A stretch of DNA of 64,000 nt from CAG-1138 sp964495385 (GTDB taxonomy: Bacteria > Bacillota > Clostridia > Christensenellales > CAG-917), in NCBI GenBank assembly GCA_964495385.1, contig CAZBVO010000009.1, positions 1 to 64,000 on the forward strand, in the 5' to 3' direction. How positions within the stretch are numbered: the first letter of the stretch is position 1; the number at the start of each line of letters is the position of its first letter. Below, one piece after another: positions 8,952 to 17,028 of the stretch. Under the pieces are notes generated by a model that had not been told where the DNA came from, made no database searches, and worked only from the letters and a program-made list of their open reading frames with translations. Made by a program: the position numbers and the translations under genes.

Positions 8952-8965
8952 TTTCAAAAATAAGG

Positions 8966-8994
8966 TTGCTTTTATACTTAATTAAGTGTAAAAT
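8966..8994 (+). promoter_or_regulatory. Promoter of the GPH symporter gene
   Basis: TTGCTT (8966-8971) and TAAAAT (8989-8994) are separated by 17 bases, followed by a GTGCGCAC palindrome in the leader. Confidence 0.7.
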
Positions 8995-9042
8995 TAAATT
9001 ATGTGCGCACGTAAAACAAAATAAATGCGCAACGGGGGAATT

Positions 9043-10617
9043 ATGAATCAAAAGAAATTGTCCGTCGGACAAGTCACAACCTACTCTTTGGGCTCGCTGG
9101 GGCTTACCTTCAGCCAAAACTGCGTGTCCACCTTTTTTCTGGTTTACCTTTGTGCTTACCGAAAGCTGAATCCGCTCATTATGACGGTGGCATTCGTTCT
9201 TGCAGGGCTGTGGGATGCCGTCAACGATCCGATGCTGGCCACGCTTGTCAATAACGGCAAAAAAACCAAGCTCGGCCGCTATCGCCCGTGGATTGCTTTG
9301 GGTGCGGTTTTAAACGCCGTCACCTTGACATGCCTGTTTATACCTATTGAAGGGAAAATAGGTTTAAGATACGCATATTACATCATAATGTACGTTTTGT
9401 GGGGAATGAGCTCCACCGTTCTCAACATTCCGTTTTGGGCGATGCTTCCTACCATTGCCGACACCACCGAGGAAAGAAACCGCGCTTCCAGCCTTGCAAA
9501 GCTCATCGGCGGACTTGGCGGATTTTTGTGCAGCATGTTTGCAACGTCGTTTATTTTCCCGAACTGCGCATCCATCGGCATGAACAAAGCCTACCTTATC
9601 GTGGCGGCCTGCTCGGCAGGCATAACCCTTGTGTTTGTTATGCTGACGGTTATTTTCAACAAAGAAAACTATGAGCTTCCGCACGAGGACATCGGCCTTA
9701 AACAGATTTTCACGTTTTTCAAAACCAACGACCAACTGCGAGCCTATGCAATCAACTTCCTGCTGTTTTCCATCGGTTGCACCATTGCACTGTCGCAAAT
9801 CATTTACATTTATACCTACAGCTACGAAAACGGCACCAACCTTTTGAGTTCGAGCTACAGTTTCACGCTGTTTTGGATAATTGCCTGCACGGGACAGGGC
9901 ATAGCCATGTTCTTTTACAACCAATTGACCAAAAAAATACCGCGCGAAAAGATGTACGGCGCATCGTTTTTCGGCTGCATAGCAAGCTTTATCTTGCTGT
10001 TTTTGGTGTTCTTTATCCTCAAACCGGGACAATACCTGCTCAACTCGGTGTTGGTTGCACTTTCCGGTGCATTTTTGATGACCGCCAACGGAATCAACCA
10101 AATCGGAAGCACGGTTATGATTGCCGATGTGTCCGACTACGGCGAATACAAAACCGGTCAGCGTTGCGACAGCGTCATTTTCAGCATCCAAACGCTTATA
10201 ACCAAATTTGCGGCGGCAATTGCAATGCTCATTTTGGGCATCGGCATCTCCGTTGCGAAACTCCCGACCATTTCGGACATCCCTGTCGTCGACCTCGAAA
10301 CGGGGCAATATTACGGCAACGTTCAGGTTTTTGAAGAAGACGGCGTCTATCTCGTCAACGACGAGGAATCCTACGAAAAACTGCTCAAAACCGAATATGC
10401 CGACCAGGTCAAATTTGTCGAAGGTTCGGTTGTCGGCGAGGAAAACATGACTATTTTGAGGGCGTTTATGTTCCTCATTCCTATTCCTCTTGCCGCTTTG
10501 GGCTACGTTTCGTATCGCAAAAGATATTGGCTGTACGGCGAGAAATATCAACGCATCAAGGAAGAAATCGACAAAAATCGACTTCTTGCCGACGCACCGC
10601 CAACCGAAACGGAATAA
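9043..10617 (+). CDS. GPH-family sugar:cation symporter
   Basis: The protein is 524 residues with about 12 membrane helices. The start at 9043 has GGGGGAA six bases upstream; the ATG at 9025 has none. GLWDAVNDPMLA and the following K-LGRYRPWI segment near residues 57-90 are typical of the glycoside-pentoside-hexuronide family (MelB/XynB-like), which imports di- or oligosaccharides with Na+ or H+. A long loop before the last helix (about 430-480) is acidic. No glycosidase lies beside it, so the sugar is unknown. Confidence 0.88.
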   Translation: MNQKKLSVGQVTTYSLGSLGLTFSQNCVSTFFLVYLCAYRKLNPLIMTVAFVLAGLWDAVNDPMLATLVNNGKKTKLGRYRPWIALGAVLNAVTLTCLFIPIEGKIGLRYAYYIIMYVLWGMSSTVLNIPFWAMLPTIADTTEERNRASSLAKLIGGLGGFLCSMFATSFIFPNCASIGMNKAYLIVAACSAGITLVFVMLTVIFNKENYELPHEDIGLKQIFTFFKTNDQLRAYAINFLLFSIGCTIALSQIIYIYTYSYENGTNLLSSSYSFTLFWIIACTGQGIAMFFYNQLTKKIPREKMYGASFFGCIASFILLFLVFFILKPGQYLLNSVLVALSGAFLMTANGINQIGSTVMIADVSDYGEYKTGQRCDSVIFSIQTLITKFAAAIAMLILGIGISVAKLPTISDIPVVDLETGQYYGNVQVFEEDGVYLVNDEESYEKLLKTEYADQVKFVEGSVVGEENMTILRAFMFLIPIPLAALGYVSYRKRYWLYGEKYQRIKEEIDKNRLLADAPPTETE

Positions 10618-10633
10618 ACACAACAACAAAAAA

Positions 10634-10663
10634 GGGACAGGCAAAATCGCCTGTCCCCTTTTT
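10634..10663. terminator. Bidirectional terminator
   Basis: The stem GGGACAGGC/GCCTGTCCC is flanked by an A run and a T run, serving the symporter and possibly the convergent ABC operon. Confidence 0.88.
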
Positions 10664-10766
10664 TACGGTATCAAAATTTGTTTTGATTTTAAGGTGTCAA
10701 ATTTGTTTTAAACTTCGTCAATCGGCCATAAAAATGCCCGTATTCGGCAAATTCGGCCGTGCAAAA

Positions 10767-11519
10767 TCAGTTTTTGTCGCCCTCGGCAAGCATCCTCGAC
10801 AAAAACGCACGGGTGCGTTCCTCTTTAGGATTGCTGAAAATTTCGGAAGGTGCGCCCTGCTCGACAATTATGCCGTTGTCCATAAACACAACCTTTTTGG
10901 CCACGTCTCTGGCAAAAGCCATTTCGTGCGTGACGATAAGCATGGTAAGGCCGCGTTCCGCCAAATCTTTCATAACCGACAAAACTTCACCGACCATTTC
11001 GGGATCGAGTGCGGAAGTCGGCTCATCAAACAAAATAACTTCCGGGTTCATGGCCAGCGCACGCGCTATCGCAACACGCTGCTTTTGGCCGCCCGACAAC
11101 TGTTTAGGCTTGGCGTTGACGTATGCGCCCATACCGACAAGCTCCAAATATTTTTTTGCAACCGCTTCTGCTTCGTCCTTTTTCATGCCCAAAACCTTGC
11201 GAGGTCCGACGGTGCAGTTTTTCAAAACGTTCATGTTTCCGAACAAATTGAACGACTGGAACACCATTGCCACCTTCTGGCGATACTTAGGCGCACTTTG
11301 CGTGTGAAGGATGTTTTCGCCGTGGAACAAAATTTCACCCGAAGTAGGCGTTTCAAACAGATTTATACAACGAAGAAGGGTGGACTTGCCGCTTCCCGAC
11401 GAACCGATTATGCAGGTTACGTCGCCGGCATTGACGGTAAAATCGATGTCCGCCAAAACCTTGTTGTCCCCAAACGTTTTGCTCAAATGGTTTATTTTCA
11501 AAATAGCATTGTCGGCCAT
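10767..11519 (-). CDS. Amino acid ABC transporter ATPase, probably lysine
   Basis: The protein is 250 residues. Walker A GSSGSGKST, signature LSGGQKQR and Walker B VILFDEPTSALD are intact, and the overall match is to polar amino acid transporter ATPases (GlnQ/HisP type). Its ATG overlaps the stop of the permease gene by one base (TGATG). The lysine riboswitch upstream of the operon indicates lysine import (inference from the riboswitch). Confidence 0.92.
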   Translation of the reverse strand: MADNAILKINHLSKTFGDNKVLADIDFTVNAGDVTCIIGSSGSGKSTLLRCINLFETPTSGEILFHGENILHTQSAPKYRQKVAMVFQSFNLFGNMNVLKNCTVGPRKVLGMKKDEAEAVAKKYLELVGMGAYVNAKPKQLSGGQKQRVAIARALAMNPEVILFDEPTSALDPEMVGEVLSVMKDLAERGLTMLIVTHEMAFARDVAKKVVFMDNGIIVEQGAPSEIFSNPKEERTRAFLSRMLAEGDKN

Positions 11520-13120
11520 CAGTCGTTACCTCCCAAAATTTTGTTTTCTTTGACTATGGATTCGGCATCCATGTTTTGCGAACCCATTATCTTGTAGTTG
11601 TCGCCGCCGTCCATTTTCTTTTCGACGAGGCGCAAAATTCGGGTGATCACAAACGTCAGCACAAAATAAACACCTGCAACAAGCAAATAGGTTTTGAAGG
11701 TTTCGTAGTTGACCGAAACAATGGACCTTGCGGCATAAAACAGCTCGGTGAAACCTATTACGTTCAACACCGAAGTGTCCTTGATGTTGATGACGAACTC
11801 GTTTGCAACGCTCGGCATGATGTTTCTGAGCGCCTGCGGCAACACTACGTTTTGCATGGTTTGCGAATGCGTCATGCCTATCGCCTGAGCACCTTCGAAC
11901 TGCCCCTTGTCAACGGATATTATTCCGCCGCGAACGATTTCGGCCATGTACGCACCCGTATTGATGGATACGATAATGAGACCTGCCAAAACCACGTTCA
12001 TCGTTTGCCCGTCGGCAAGCAGCGCGAAGCCCCAGAAAATGACCATCGCCTGAACCATCATCGGCGTTCCCCTAAACACTTCGATGTACGCCGAAAGCAG
12101 GAAATCTCCTATCTTTTTGAATACGGCCGCAACCTTGTTTTTTGGCGTTTCCGCAGTGCGGGCCATTCCCACAAGTATACCGATTAAAAGTCCTGCAACG
12201 GTGCCAATAAGCGCAACCAGCAAAGTGTAGCCCACGCCCGACAAAATCATTTGGCTTATTTCCGAAACGGTCAGTTTGCCCGATGCCAGTTTGACGGCCT
12301 CGTCCATCATCTCGATGCGCTCTTCGGTGGAAATCCCTGCCAAAATGCGGTTGATTTCGTCTTTGTATTCGCACCCTTTTTTCATGCCTACCGCTATTGC
12401 GGAATCGCCGTCGCCGGTGTCGAAGCCGGTGTCGTTGTTTACCAACGAAATAACCTTAAGTTCCGAATTGGATGCGCAGTCGGCTTTTGCTCCCGGATCC
12501 TCGGCAACGTAGCCGTCAATGGCTTTCGATTTAAGAGCATTTATAAGCGCAGGGAAATCATCCATCGGTGTGGCACGGGTTATGCCGAATTGGCGTCCCT
12601 GTTCTTCTAAGGCCGTATCGTGGAAAGTTCCCAGCTGAGCCGCAACGGTTGCGCCGGCAAAGTCCGCCAGCGAGGTTGCGTTTGCGTATTTACCGTCCTT
12701 TCTTACGACGATAACCAAATTGCTTTCATAATACGGATCGGAAAAATCGATGGCCTCGAGCCTCTCGGCCGTCGGGCTCATACCTGCTATTATAAGGTCC
12801 AGCGCGCCCGAGGTTACACCCGGAAGCAAGCCGTCCCAACTGTATTGTTTTATAACAAGACGCTTGCCCAAACCTTCGGCAATGCGCTTTGCTATCATTA
12901 CGTCGTAGCCGTTTGCCCAACCCTCGGCGTTGTCGATTTTGACGGCACCGTTGGCATCGTCCGCCATCTGCGTAAAGTTGAACGGCGCATAGGCACACTC
13001 AAGTCCGACATACAACACGTCCTCTTCCTTGTCGTCACAACCGCCAAGCACAAAGCTGCCCAAAACAACGGTTAAAACCACAACAGCAACCAATAAAATG
13101 CCTTTTCTGTTTTTTCTCAT
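11519..13120 (-). CDS. Fused lipoprotein binding protein and permease, probably lysine
   Basis: The protein is 533 residues. A lipobox ends at C28, residues about 35-275 form a periplasmic-type amino acid binding domain (YVGLECAYAPFNF, AGMSPTAERLEAIDFSDPYY), and about 280-510 a HisM/GlnP-type permease (SGVGYTLLVALIGTVAGLL; EVFRGTPMMVQAM). Binding protein and permease are normally separate; fused forms occur in some Bacillota. If the N-terminal Cys is lipidated, the binding domain is held both by lipid and by the permease. Sits directly downstream of a lysine riboswitch and its terminator. Confidence 0.92.
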   Translation of the reverse strand: MRKNRKGILLVAVVVLTVVLGSFVLGGCDDKEEDVLYVGLECAYAPFNFTQMADDANGAVKIDNAEGWANGYDVMIAKRIAEGLGKRLVIKQYSWDGLLPGVTSGALDLIIAGMSPTAERLEAIDFSDPYYESNLVIVVRKDGKYANATSLADFAGATVAAQLGTFHDTALEEQGRQFGITRATPMDDFPALINALKSKAIDGYVAEDPGAKADCASNSELKVISLVNNDTGFDTGDGDSAIAVGMKKGCEYKDEINRILAGISTEERIEMMDEAVKLASGKLTVSEISQMILSGVGYTLLVALIGTVAGLLIGILVGMARTAETPKNKVAAVFKKIGDFLLSAYIEVFRGTPMMVQAMVIFWGFALLADGQTMNVVLAGLIIVSINTGAYMAEIVRGGIISVDKGQFEGAQAIGMTHSQTMQNVVLPQALRNIMPSVANEFVINIKDTSVLNVIGFTELFYAARSIVSVNYETFKTYLLVAGVYFVLTFVITRILRLVEKKMDGGDNYKIMGSQNMDAESIVKENKILGGND

Positions 13121-13158
13121 GAAATTTGCTCCTTTCGCGTTATTGCGGCAGAGCGGTT

Positions 13159-13188
13159 AAAAAAACCGCAATGCGACCAACATTGCGG
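13159..13188 (-). terminator. Riboswitch-controlled terminator
   Basis: On the minus strand CCGCAATG, a 7-base loop and CATTGCGG are followed by seven T. It lies just after the lysine aptamer and before the transporter start, as expected for transcription attenuation. Confidence 0.85.
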
Positions 13189-13204
13189 CATAAAAAACCC
13201 ATTC

Positions 13205-13375
13205 AACGTTGATAGCGCTCCACCTTGCGGTGACAGTACAACGCATATTCTGCGTTGTCCCAAGAATATCCGCCCCGAACCGAACGGGATAAACTTTCGG
13301 CGAGTTTTCCTTTGCCACCGTAACGAAGTTCGCGTTATCGGCTTATCATAAAACTCGCGCCTCTACCTATTGATG
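13205..13375 (-). promoter_or_regulatory. Lysine riboswitch (L-box)
   Basis: The minus strand carries the L-box core in order: GGTAGAGGCGCGAG at the 5' end, AACTCGCCGAAAG in the middle, TTGGGACAACGC, ACTGTCACCGCAAGGTGG and GAGCGCTATC at the 3' end; GGTAG and CTATC form P1. Bound lysine should favour the terminator at 13159-13188 and shut off the ABC transporter. Confidence 0.93.
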
Positions 13376-13486
13376 CAAAAAGCATACCACACCTTATTGA
13401 AGATGGCAAGTAATTTGGAATAAAATTGCAAAAAAATTTATATTTTTTGCGTTTTTTGGCTTTTTTGCCTATTTTTAAGCATAAAA
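13376..13486. other. AT-rich spacer, no gene seen
   Basis: Between the lysine aptamer and the yfcE terminator I see only AT-rich sequence. The transporter promoter must lie here but no clear hexamer pair stands out. Confidence 0.5.
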
Positions 13487-13510
13487 AATCGTGCGCTCGT
13501 GCGCACGATT
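13487..13510 (-). terminator. Terminator after yfcE
   Basis: The stem AATCGTGCGC/GCGCACGATT with loop TCGT is flanked by A and T runs, 11 bases past the yfcE stop. Confidence 0.88.
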
Positions 13511-13520
13511 TTTTGTTTGT

Positions 13521-14057
13521 TTAAATTTTCGTCTCTTTTTGAGTGTTTCCGAACATATCTTTTAAGCTCAGCACGCCGTTGTCGTACAACAGGTATCCAC
13601 AGAAGCCGTCTTTTGGCAAGCTTGGCGAGCCCGGGTTTGCAAACACGTGCCCTTCACTGTCGGTTTTTATGAATCCGACGTGGAAATGCCCGTAGCACAA
13701 AAGGTCGAATTTGCCTTTCGGAAGCTGCTCGTCGTTATACTCGTGTCCGTGCGTAAAAAGCAGTTTTTTGCCGCCGTCATCGATTTCGAGCAACCCGTCA
13801 ACGTATTTGAAATCGGAAATCATTTGGTCAACTTCTGCGTCGCAATTCCCTTTCAACACGGCCAAATTTGCCGTTTTGTTCAAAAGTTCGGCCACTTTAA
13901 GGGGCGCATATCCGTCCGGCAACGGGTTGCGAGGACCGTGATAATAAATGTCGCCCAAAAGGATAATGCGGTCGCAGTTTTCTGCGGCCGCCATTTCTGT
14001 TATCTTCTCGGCAACGGGATAAGCCCCGTGCAAATCGGATGCTATGAGAATCTTCAT
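13521..14057 (-). CDS. yfcE: YfcE-type metallophosphodiesterase
   Basis: The protein is 178 residues. The metal ligands of the calcineurin fold are all present: SDLHG (8-12), GDIYYHG, KGNCD, FTHGHEY and CYGHFHVG. The NPGSPSLPK segment is typical of YfcE/MJ0936. The family hydrolyses phosphodiesters in vitro; the physiological substrate is unsettled. Its ATG overlaps the alcohol dehydrogenase stop by one base (TAATG), so the two are translationally coupled. Confidence 0.9.
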   Translation of the reverse strand: MKILIASDLHGAYPVAEKITEMAAAENCDRIILLGDIYYHGPRNPLPDGYAPLKVAELLNKTANLAVLKGNCDAEVDQMISDFKYVDGLLEIDDGGKKLLFTHGHEYNDEQLPKGKFDLLCYGHFHVGFIKTDSEGHVFANPGSPSLPKDGFCGYLLYDNGVLSLKDMFGNTQKETKI

Positions 14058-15271
14058 TATTCCGCCTTCGGCATCAACATGCGATACATGGTTTCGAGTT
14101 CGGTGATGCCCATAAGTTTAGGAACAGGATAAAGCGGGTTGGCTTCGGCGTACGCTCTCTTTGCCATGGTCGGGATATCCTCTTCTTTGATTTCAGGAAT
14201 AACGGTAGGAATGTTCATATCGGCGTTCATCTGTTTGATTCTGGCGATAACCGCTTCGCATTTTTCCTTGTCGGTAGGGCCTGCAGGAATGTTGCAGTAG
14301 TCGGCGATTTCGGCCATTTTCTTGTAGATGGTGGAGCCGTAGTATTCGAGAACGAACGGCAAAATTACGGCATTTGCCAATCCGTGCGGAACGTTGTACA
14401 TACCGCCCAACTGGTGAGCAAGAGCATGAACGTATCCTACGTAAGCTCTGGTGAACGCACAGCCTGCATAGAAGCTGCCGATAAGCATGTTGTTTCTCGC
14501 TTCGATGTTGGTGCCGTCGGTGTAAGCGGTTTCGAGGTTTTCAAAAATAAGTTTGCAAGCCTTCAAGCCGTCTGCATGAGTGCCTTTGGTGTTGCTGTTG
14601 CCCACCAATGCCTCTACTGCGTGAGTCAAAGCGTCCATACCTGTTGTAGCGGTAGTGAACGGACGGAGGCTGACCGTGAGAGACGGTTCCAAAACGGCAT
14701 AGTCCGGAATCAAGTTAAGGTCGTTGATGGCATATTTTTCATGCGTGGTCGGATCGGAAATAACCGCCGCGATGGTTGCTTCGCTGCCGCTTCCTGCCGT
14801 GGTAGGGATTGCAAAGAACAACGGAAGACGATGCATAACTTTCAAAACGCCCTTAAGTTTAGGGATAGGTTTTTTAGGCCTTGCGAGACGTGCGCCCATA
14901 CCTTTTGCGCTGTCCATCGAAGAACCGCCGCCCAATGCGATGATACATTCGCATCCGTTTGCCTTGTATTCGGCCAAAGCGTTTTCGACAACGTCGATGG
15001 TAGGATTTTGCACGGTTTTGTTGAATACGACGTATTCGATGCCGTTGTCGGTCAAACCTTTATACAAATTGTCGAGCATGTTGGTTTGGCTGATGTGCGG
15101 CCCCGTGACGATGATGGCTTTTTTAAGACCTTTGGCCTTAATGATTTCGCCGACTTTCAGAATGCTTCCTTCGCCTTCTAAAATTTCCGGCTTGCGCCAC
15201 GGCATAAGGCCCGATGCTGCCTTAAAGCAATTTTGGAAAGTGCGATACCAACATTTTTGTAATACGTTCAT
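14057..15271 (-). CDS. Iron-containing alcohol dehydrogenase
   Basis: The protein is 404 residues. GGGSSMDSAKG binds NAD(P), TTAGSGSEAT follows, and HALAHQLGGMYNVPHG supplies metal-binding histidines of group III Fe-ADHs. It interconverts an aldehyde and an alcohol, most likely in fermentation. The first 25 residues (WYRTFQNCFKAASGLMPWR) form an aromatic/basic extension seen in some clostridial butanol dehydrogenase-like proteins. Ribosome site GAGGAGGG. Confidence 0.92.
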   Translation of the reverse strand: MNVLQKCWYRTFQNCFKAASGLMPWRKPEILEGEGSILKVGEIIKAKGLKKAIIVTGPHISQTNMLDNLYKGLTDNGIEYVVFNKTVQNPTIDVVENALAEYKANGCECIIALGGGSSMDSAKGMGARLARPKKPIPKLKGVLKVMHRLPLFFAIPTTAGSGSEATIAAVISDPTTHEKYAINDLNLIPDYAVLEPSLTVSLRPFTTATTGMDALTHAVEALVGNSNTKGTHADGLKACKLIFENLETAYTDGTNIEARNNMLIGSFYAGCAFTRAYVGYVHALAHQLGGMYNVPHGLANAVILPFVLEYYGSTIYKKMAEIADYCNIPAGPTDKEKCEAVIARIKQMNADMNIPTVIPEIKEEDIPTMAKRAYAEANPLYPVPKLMGITELETMYRMLMPKAE

Positions 15272-15307
15272 GATAACCCTCCTCGGAGTACTTAATTTAC
15301 AAATAAT

Positions 15308-15337
15308 ATTTTAGTACATATCTCCCCCGTTTGTCAA
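15308..15337 (-). promoter_or_regulatory. Promoter of adh-yfcE
   Basis: On the minus strand TTGACA (15337-15332) and TAAAAT (15313-15308) have an 18-base spacer. Confidence 0.8.
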
Positions 15338-15388
15338 CGGTTAAAAAAATTTTTAAGGCCGATTACGCAAAATACTCCCCAAAACCCG

Positions 15389-15417
15389 TTGCCTCAAGCG
15401 GCATATCGGTATATAAT
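15389..15417 (+). promoter_or_regulatory. Promoter of pepT
   Basis: TTGCCT (15389-15394) and TATAAT (15412-15417) have a 17-base spacer, 27 bases before the pepT ATG. Confidence 0.8.
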
Positions 15418-15444
15418 GGTTGCATAAACCACACGAGGTGAAAC

Positions 15445-16659
15445 ATGAAAACCGTAACCGAAAGATTCTTGAAATACGTTTCTTACGACACTACTTCCGA
15501 CGAAGAGTCCGACACTTATCCCAGCACGGCAAAGCAGCTGACTCTTTTGGCGGAACTTAAGCGCGAACTGGACGAATTAGGGCTTGAAACACAGATGGAC
15601 GAACACGGCTATGTAACGGCCACTCTTGCCGCAAACGGTACTTTATCTAGCAAAACTATATGCTTTATCTCCCACGTTGATACAAGTCCTGCAGTGTCGG
15701 GTGCAAACGTAAAAGCGCAAATCGTCGACTACAAAGGCGGCGACGTATTGTTGAACAAGGACAAAAACATCGTGCTGTCCGCCGCCGATTATCCCGAAAT
15801 CGAAAGCTACGTCGGGCAGAAAATAATCGTCACCGACGGCACCACTCTTTTGGGCGCGGACGACAAGGCCGGCGTTGCCGAAATCATGGCGGCAATGGAT
15901 TATCTTACCAAACACCCCGACGTCGAACACGGCGAAATCAAAGTTGCATTCACTCCGGACGAAGAAGTCGGCGCAGGCGTAAAGTACTTTGACGCAAAAA
16001 GTTTCGGCGCAGACTTCGGCTACACCGTGGACGGTGGCAAGCTTGGCGAAATAGAATACGAAAACTTCAACGCCGCAGCGGCCACCCTGACCGTAAACGG
16101 CACCTCCATTCATCCCGGCGAAGGCAAAGGCAAACTGAAAAACGCCATAGAAATTTTTGCCGAGTTTCAATCGTTGCTTCCGCCCGAGCAAACACCTTTT
16201 TACACCTCGGGCTACGAGGGCTTCTTTATGACGTCTTCCGTTTCCGGCGGCGTCGAAAGCTTGACGGCCAAATACATCATCCGCGACCACGATCGCAAAA
16301 AATTTGAAGATAAAAAAGCATTGTTTGCCTCTCTTGCGGACAAAATCAACGACAAACACGGCCGCAACACCGCCGTTGCGACAATTTCGGACAGCTACTA
16401 CAACATGTCCGAAATAATCAAAAACAACTTCCACCTTATCGAAAACGCAAAAACAGCAATGAAACAGGCCGGCGTGGATCCGATTATCGTCCCTATTCGA
16501 GGCGGCACCGACGGCGCAACTCTCAGTCACATGGGGTTGCCTTGTCCGAACCTTTCAACCGGCGGACACAATTTTCACGGTCGATTCGAATACATCCCCG
16601 TTCCGTCAATGGAAAAAATGGTTGAGGTGATTTTGAATCTTGTACAACTATACAAATAA
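15445..16659 (+). CDS. pepT: Peptidase T (tripeptide aminopeptidase)
   Basis: The protein is 404 residues, the usual PepT length. The M20 zinc ligands are visible: HVDTSP, LLGADDKAG, TPDEEVGAG, YTVDGG and TGGHNFHGR near the C terminus. It releases N-terminal residues from tripeptides in the cytosol, completing peptide use. Single-gene unit with its own promoter and terminator. Confidence 0.95.
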   Translation: MKTVTERFLKYVSYDTTSDEESDTYPSTAKQLTLLAELKRELDELGLETQMDEHGYVTATLAANGTLSSKTICFISHVDTSPAVSGANVKAQIVDYKGGDVLLNKDKNIVLSAADYPEIESYVGQKIIVTDGTTLLGADDKAGVAEIMAAMDYLTKHPDVEHGEIKVAFTPDEEVGAGVKYFDAKSFGADFGYTVDGGKLGEIEYENFNAAAATLTVNGTSIHPGEGKGKLKNAIEIFAEFQSLLPPEQTPFYTSGYEGFFMTSSVSGGVESLTAKYIIRDHDRKKFEDKKALFASLADKINDKHGRNTAVATISDSYYNMSEIIKNNFHLIENAKTAMKQAGVDPIIVPIRGGTDGATLSHMGLPCPNLSTGGHNFHGRFEYIPVPSMEKMVEVILNLVQLYK

Positions 16660-16670
16660 ACCAAAAGAAA

Positions 16671-16698
16671 AGCGGCAGCAATTAAGCTGTCGCTTTTT
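16671..16698 (+). terminator. Terminator of pepT
   Basis: The stem AGCGGCAGC/GCTGTCGCT with a 6-base loop is followed by TTTTT. Confidence 0.8.
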
Positions 16699-16699
16699 A

Positions 16700-16836
16700 C
16701 GACCTACTGGTCGCAGAGGGGTCCTTTCGGGGCCGACAAAATAGGATTTTTGTCGGCCGTATGTAAAAAATAAAACACTTCAAAATAAACAAAATCTGCC
16801 GACTCTGCGACAGAAAAAACCCTGTTTACGTCAGAG
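16700..16836 (-). other. Structured leader downstream of the c-di-GMP aptamer
   Basis: No coding frame with a ribosome site is present. On the minus strand an 11-bp hairpin (GGCCGACAAAA/TTTTGTCGGCC, 16758-16731) sits inside a longer helix formed by 9-base complements at 16803-16811 and 16710-16718. Bases 16803-16807 can instead pair with 16832-16836 right next to the aptamer, so two exclusive folds exist, as in an expression platform. What it would control is unclear. Confidence 0.55.
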
Positions 16837-16912
16837 GACGGCAACCGGCTGTCATACCTTTCGGCTTAGACCCTGTGGCTTTGCGTCGCCGCCTTTCGAC
16901 GGTTTTGCCGAT
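16837..16912 (-). promoter_or_regulatory. Cyclic di-GMP-I (GEMM) riboswitch aptamer
   Basis: The minus strand reads CGGCAAAACCG, then GAAAGG, then GACGCAAAGCCACAGGGTCT, then ATGACAGCCGGTTGCCG. The GACGCAAAGCCAC block, the GNRA-type GAAA loop and the P1 pairing CGGCAA/TTGCCG are hallmarks of GEMM. No gene lies downstream on this strand: only the pepT terminator and the antisense of pepT. Confidence 0.9.
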
Positions 16913-16924
16913 ATTCATAGTTTT

Positions 16925-16953
16925 ATTATAAGCAACCGCACCGACGTTGTCAA
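16925..16953 (-). promoter_or_regulatory. Perfect promoter of the orphan riboswitch RNA
   Basis: On the minus strand TTGACA (16953-16948) and TATAAT (16930-16925) have a 17-base spacer, placing the start of transcription near 16917, just before the aptamer. Confidence 0.88.
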
Positions 16954-16976
16954 TAATTTTTTAAACATTTGTGTTT

Positions 16977-17007
16977 AAAAAATGCGACGGAAAATTCCGT
17001 CGCATTT
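16977..17007 (-). terminator. Terminator of the LRR lipoprotein gene
   Basis: The stem AATGCGACGGAA/TTCCGTCGCATT is followed on the minus strand by a T run. It separates the LRR gene from the riboswitch promoter. Confidence 0.88.
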
Positions 17008-17028
17008 GATTTTATTTTTCTTCTGCTT

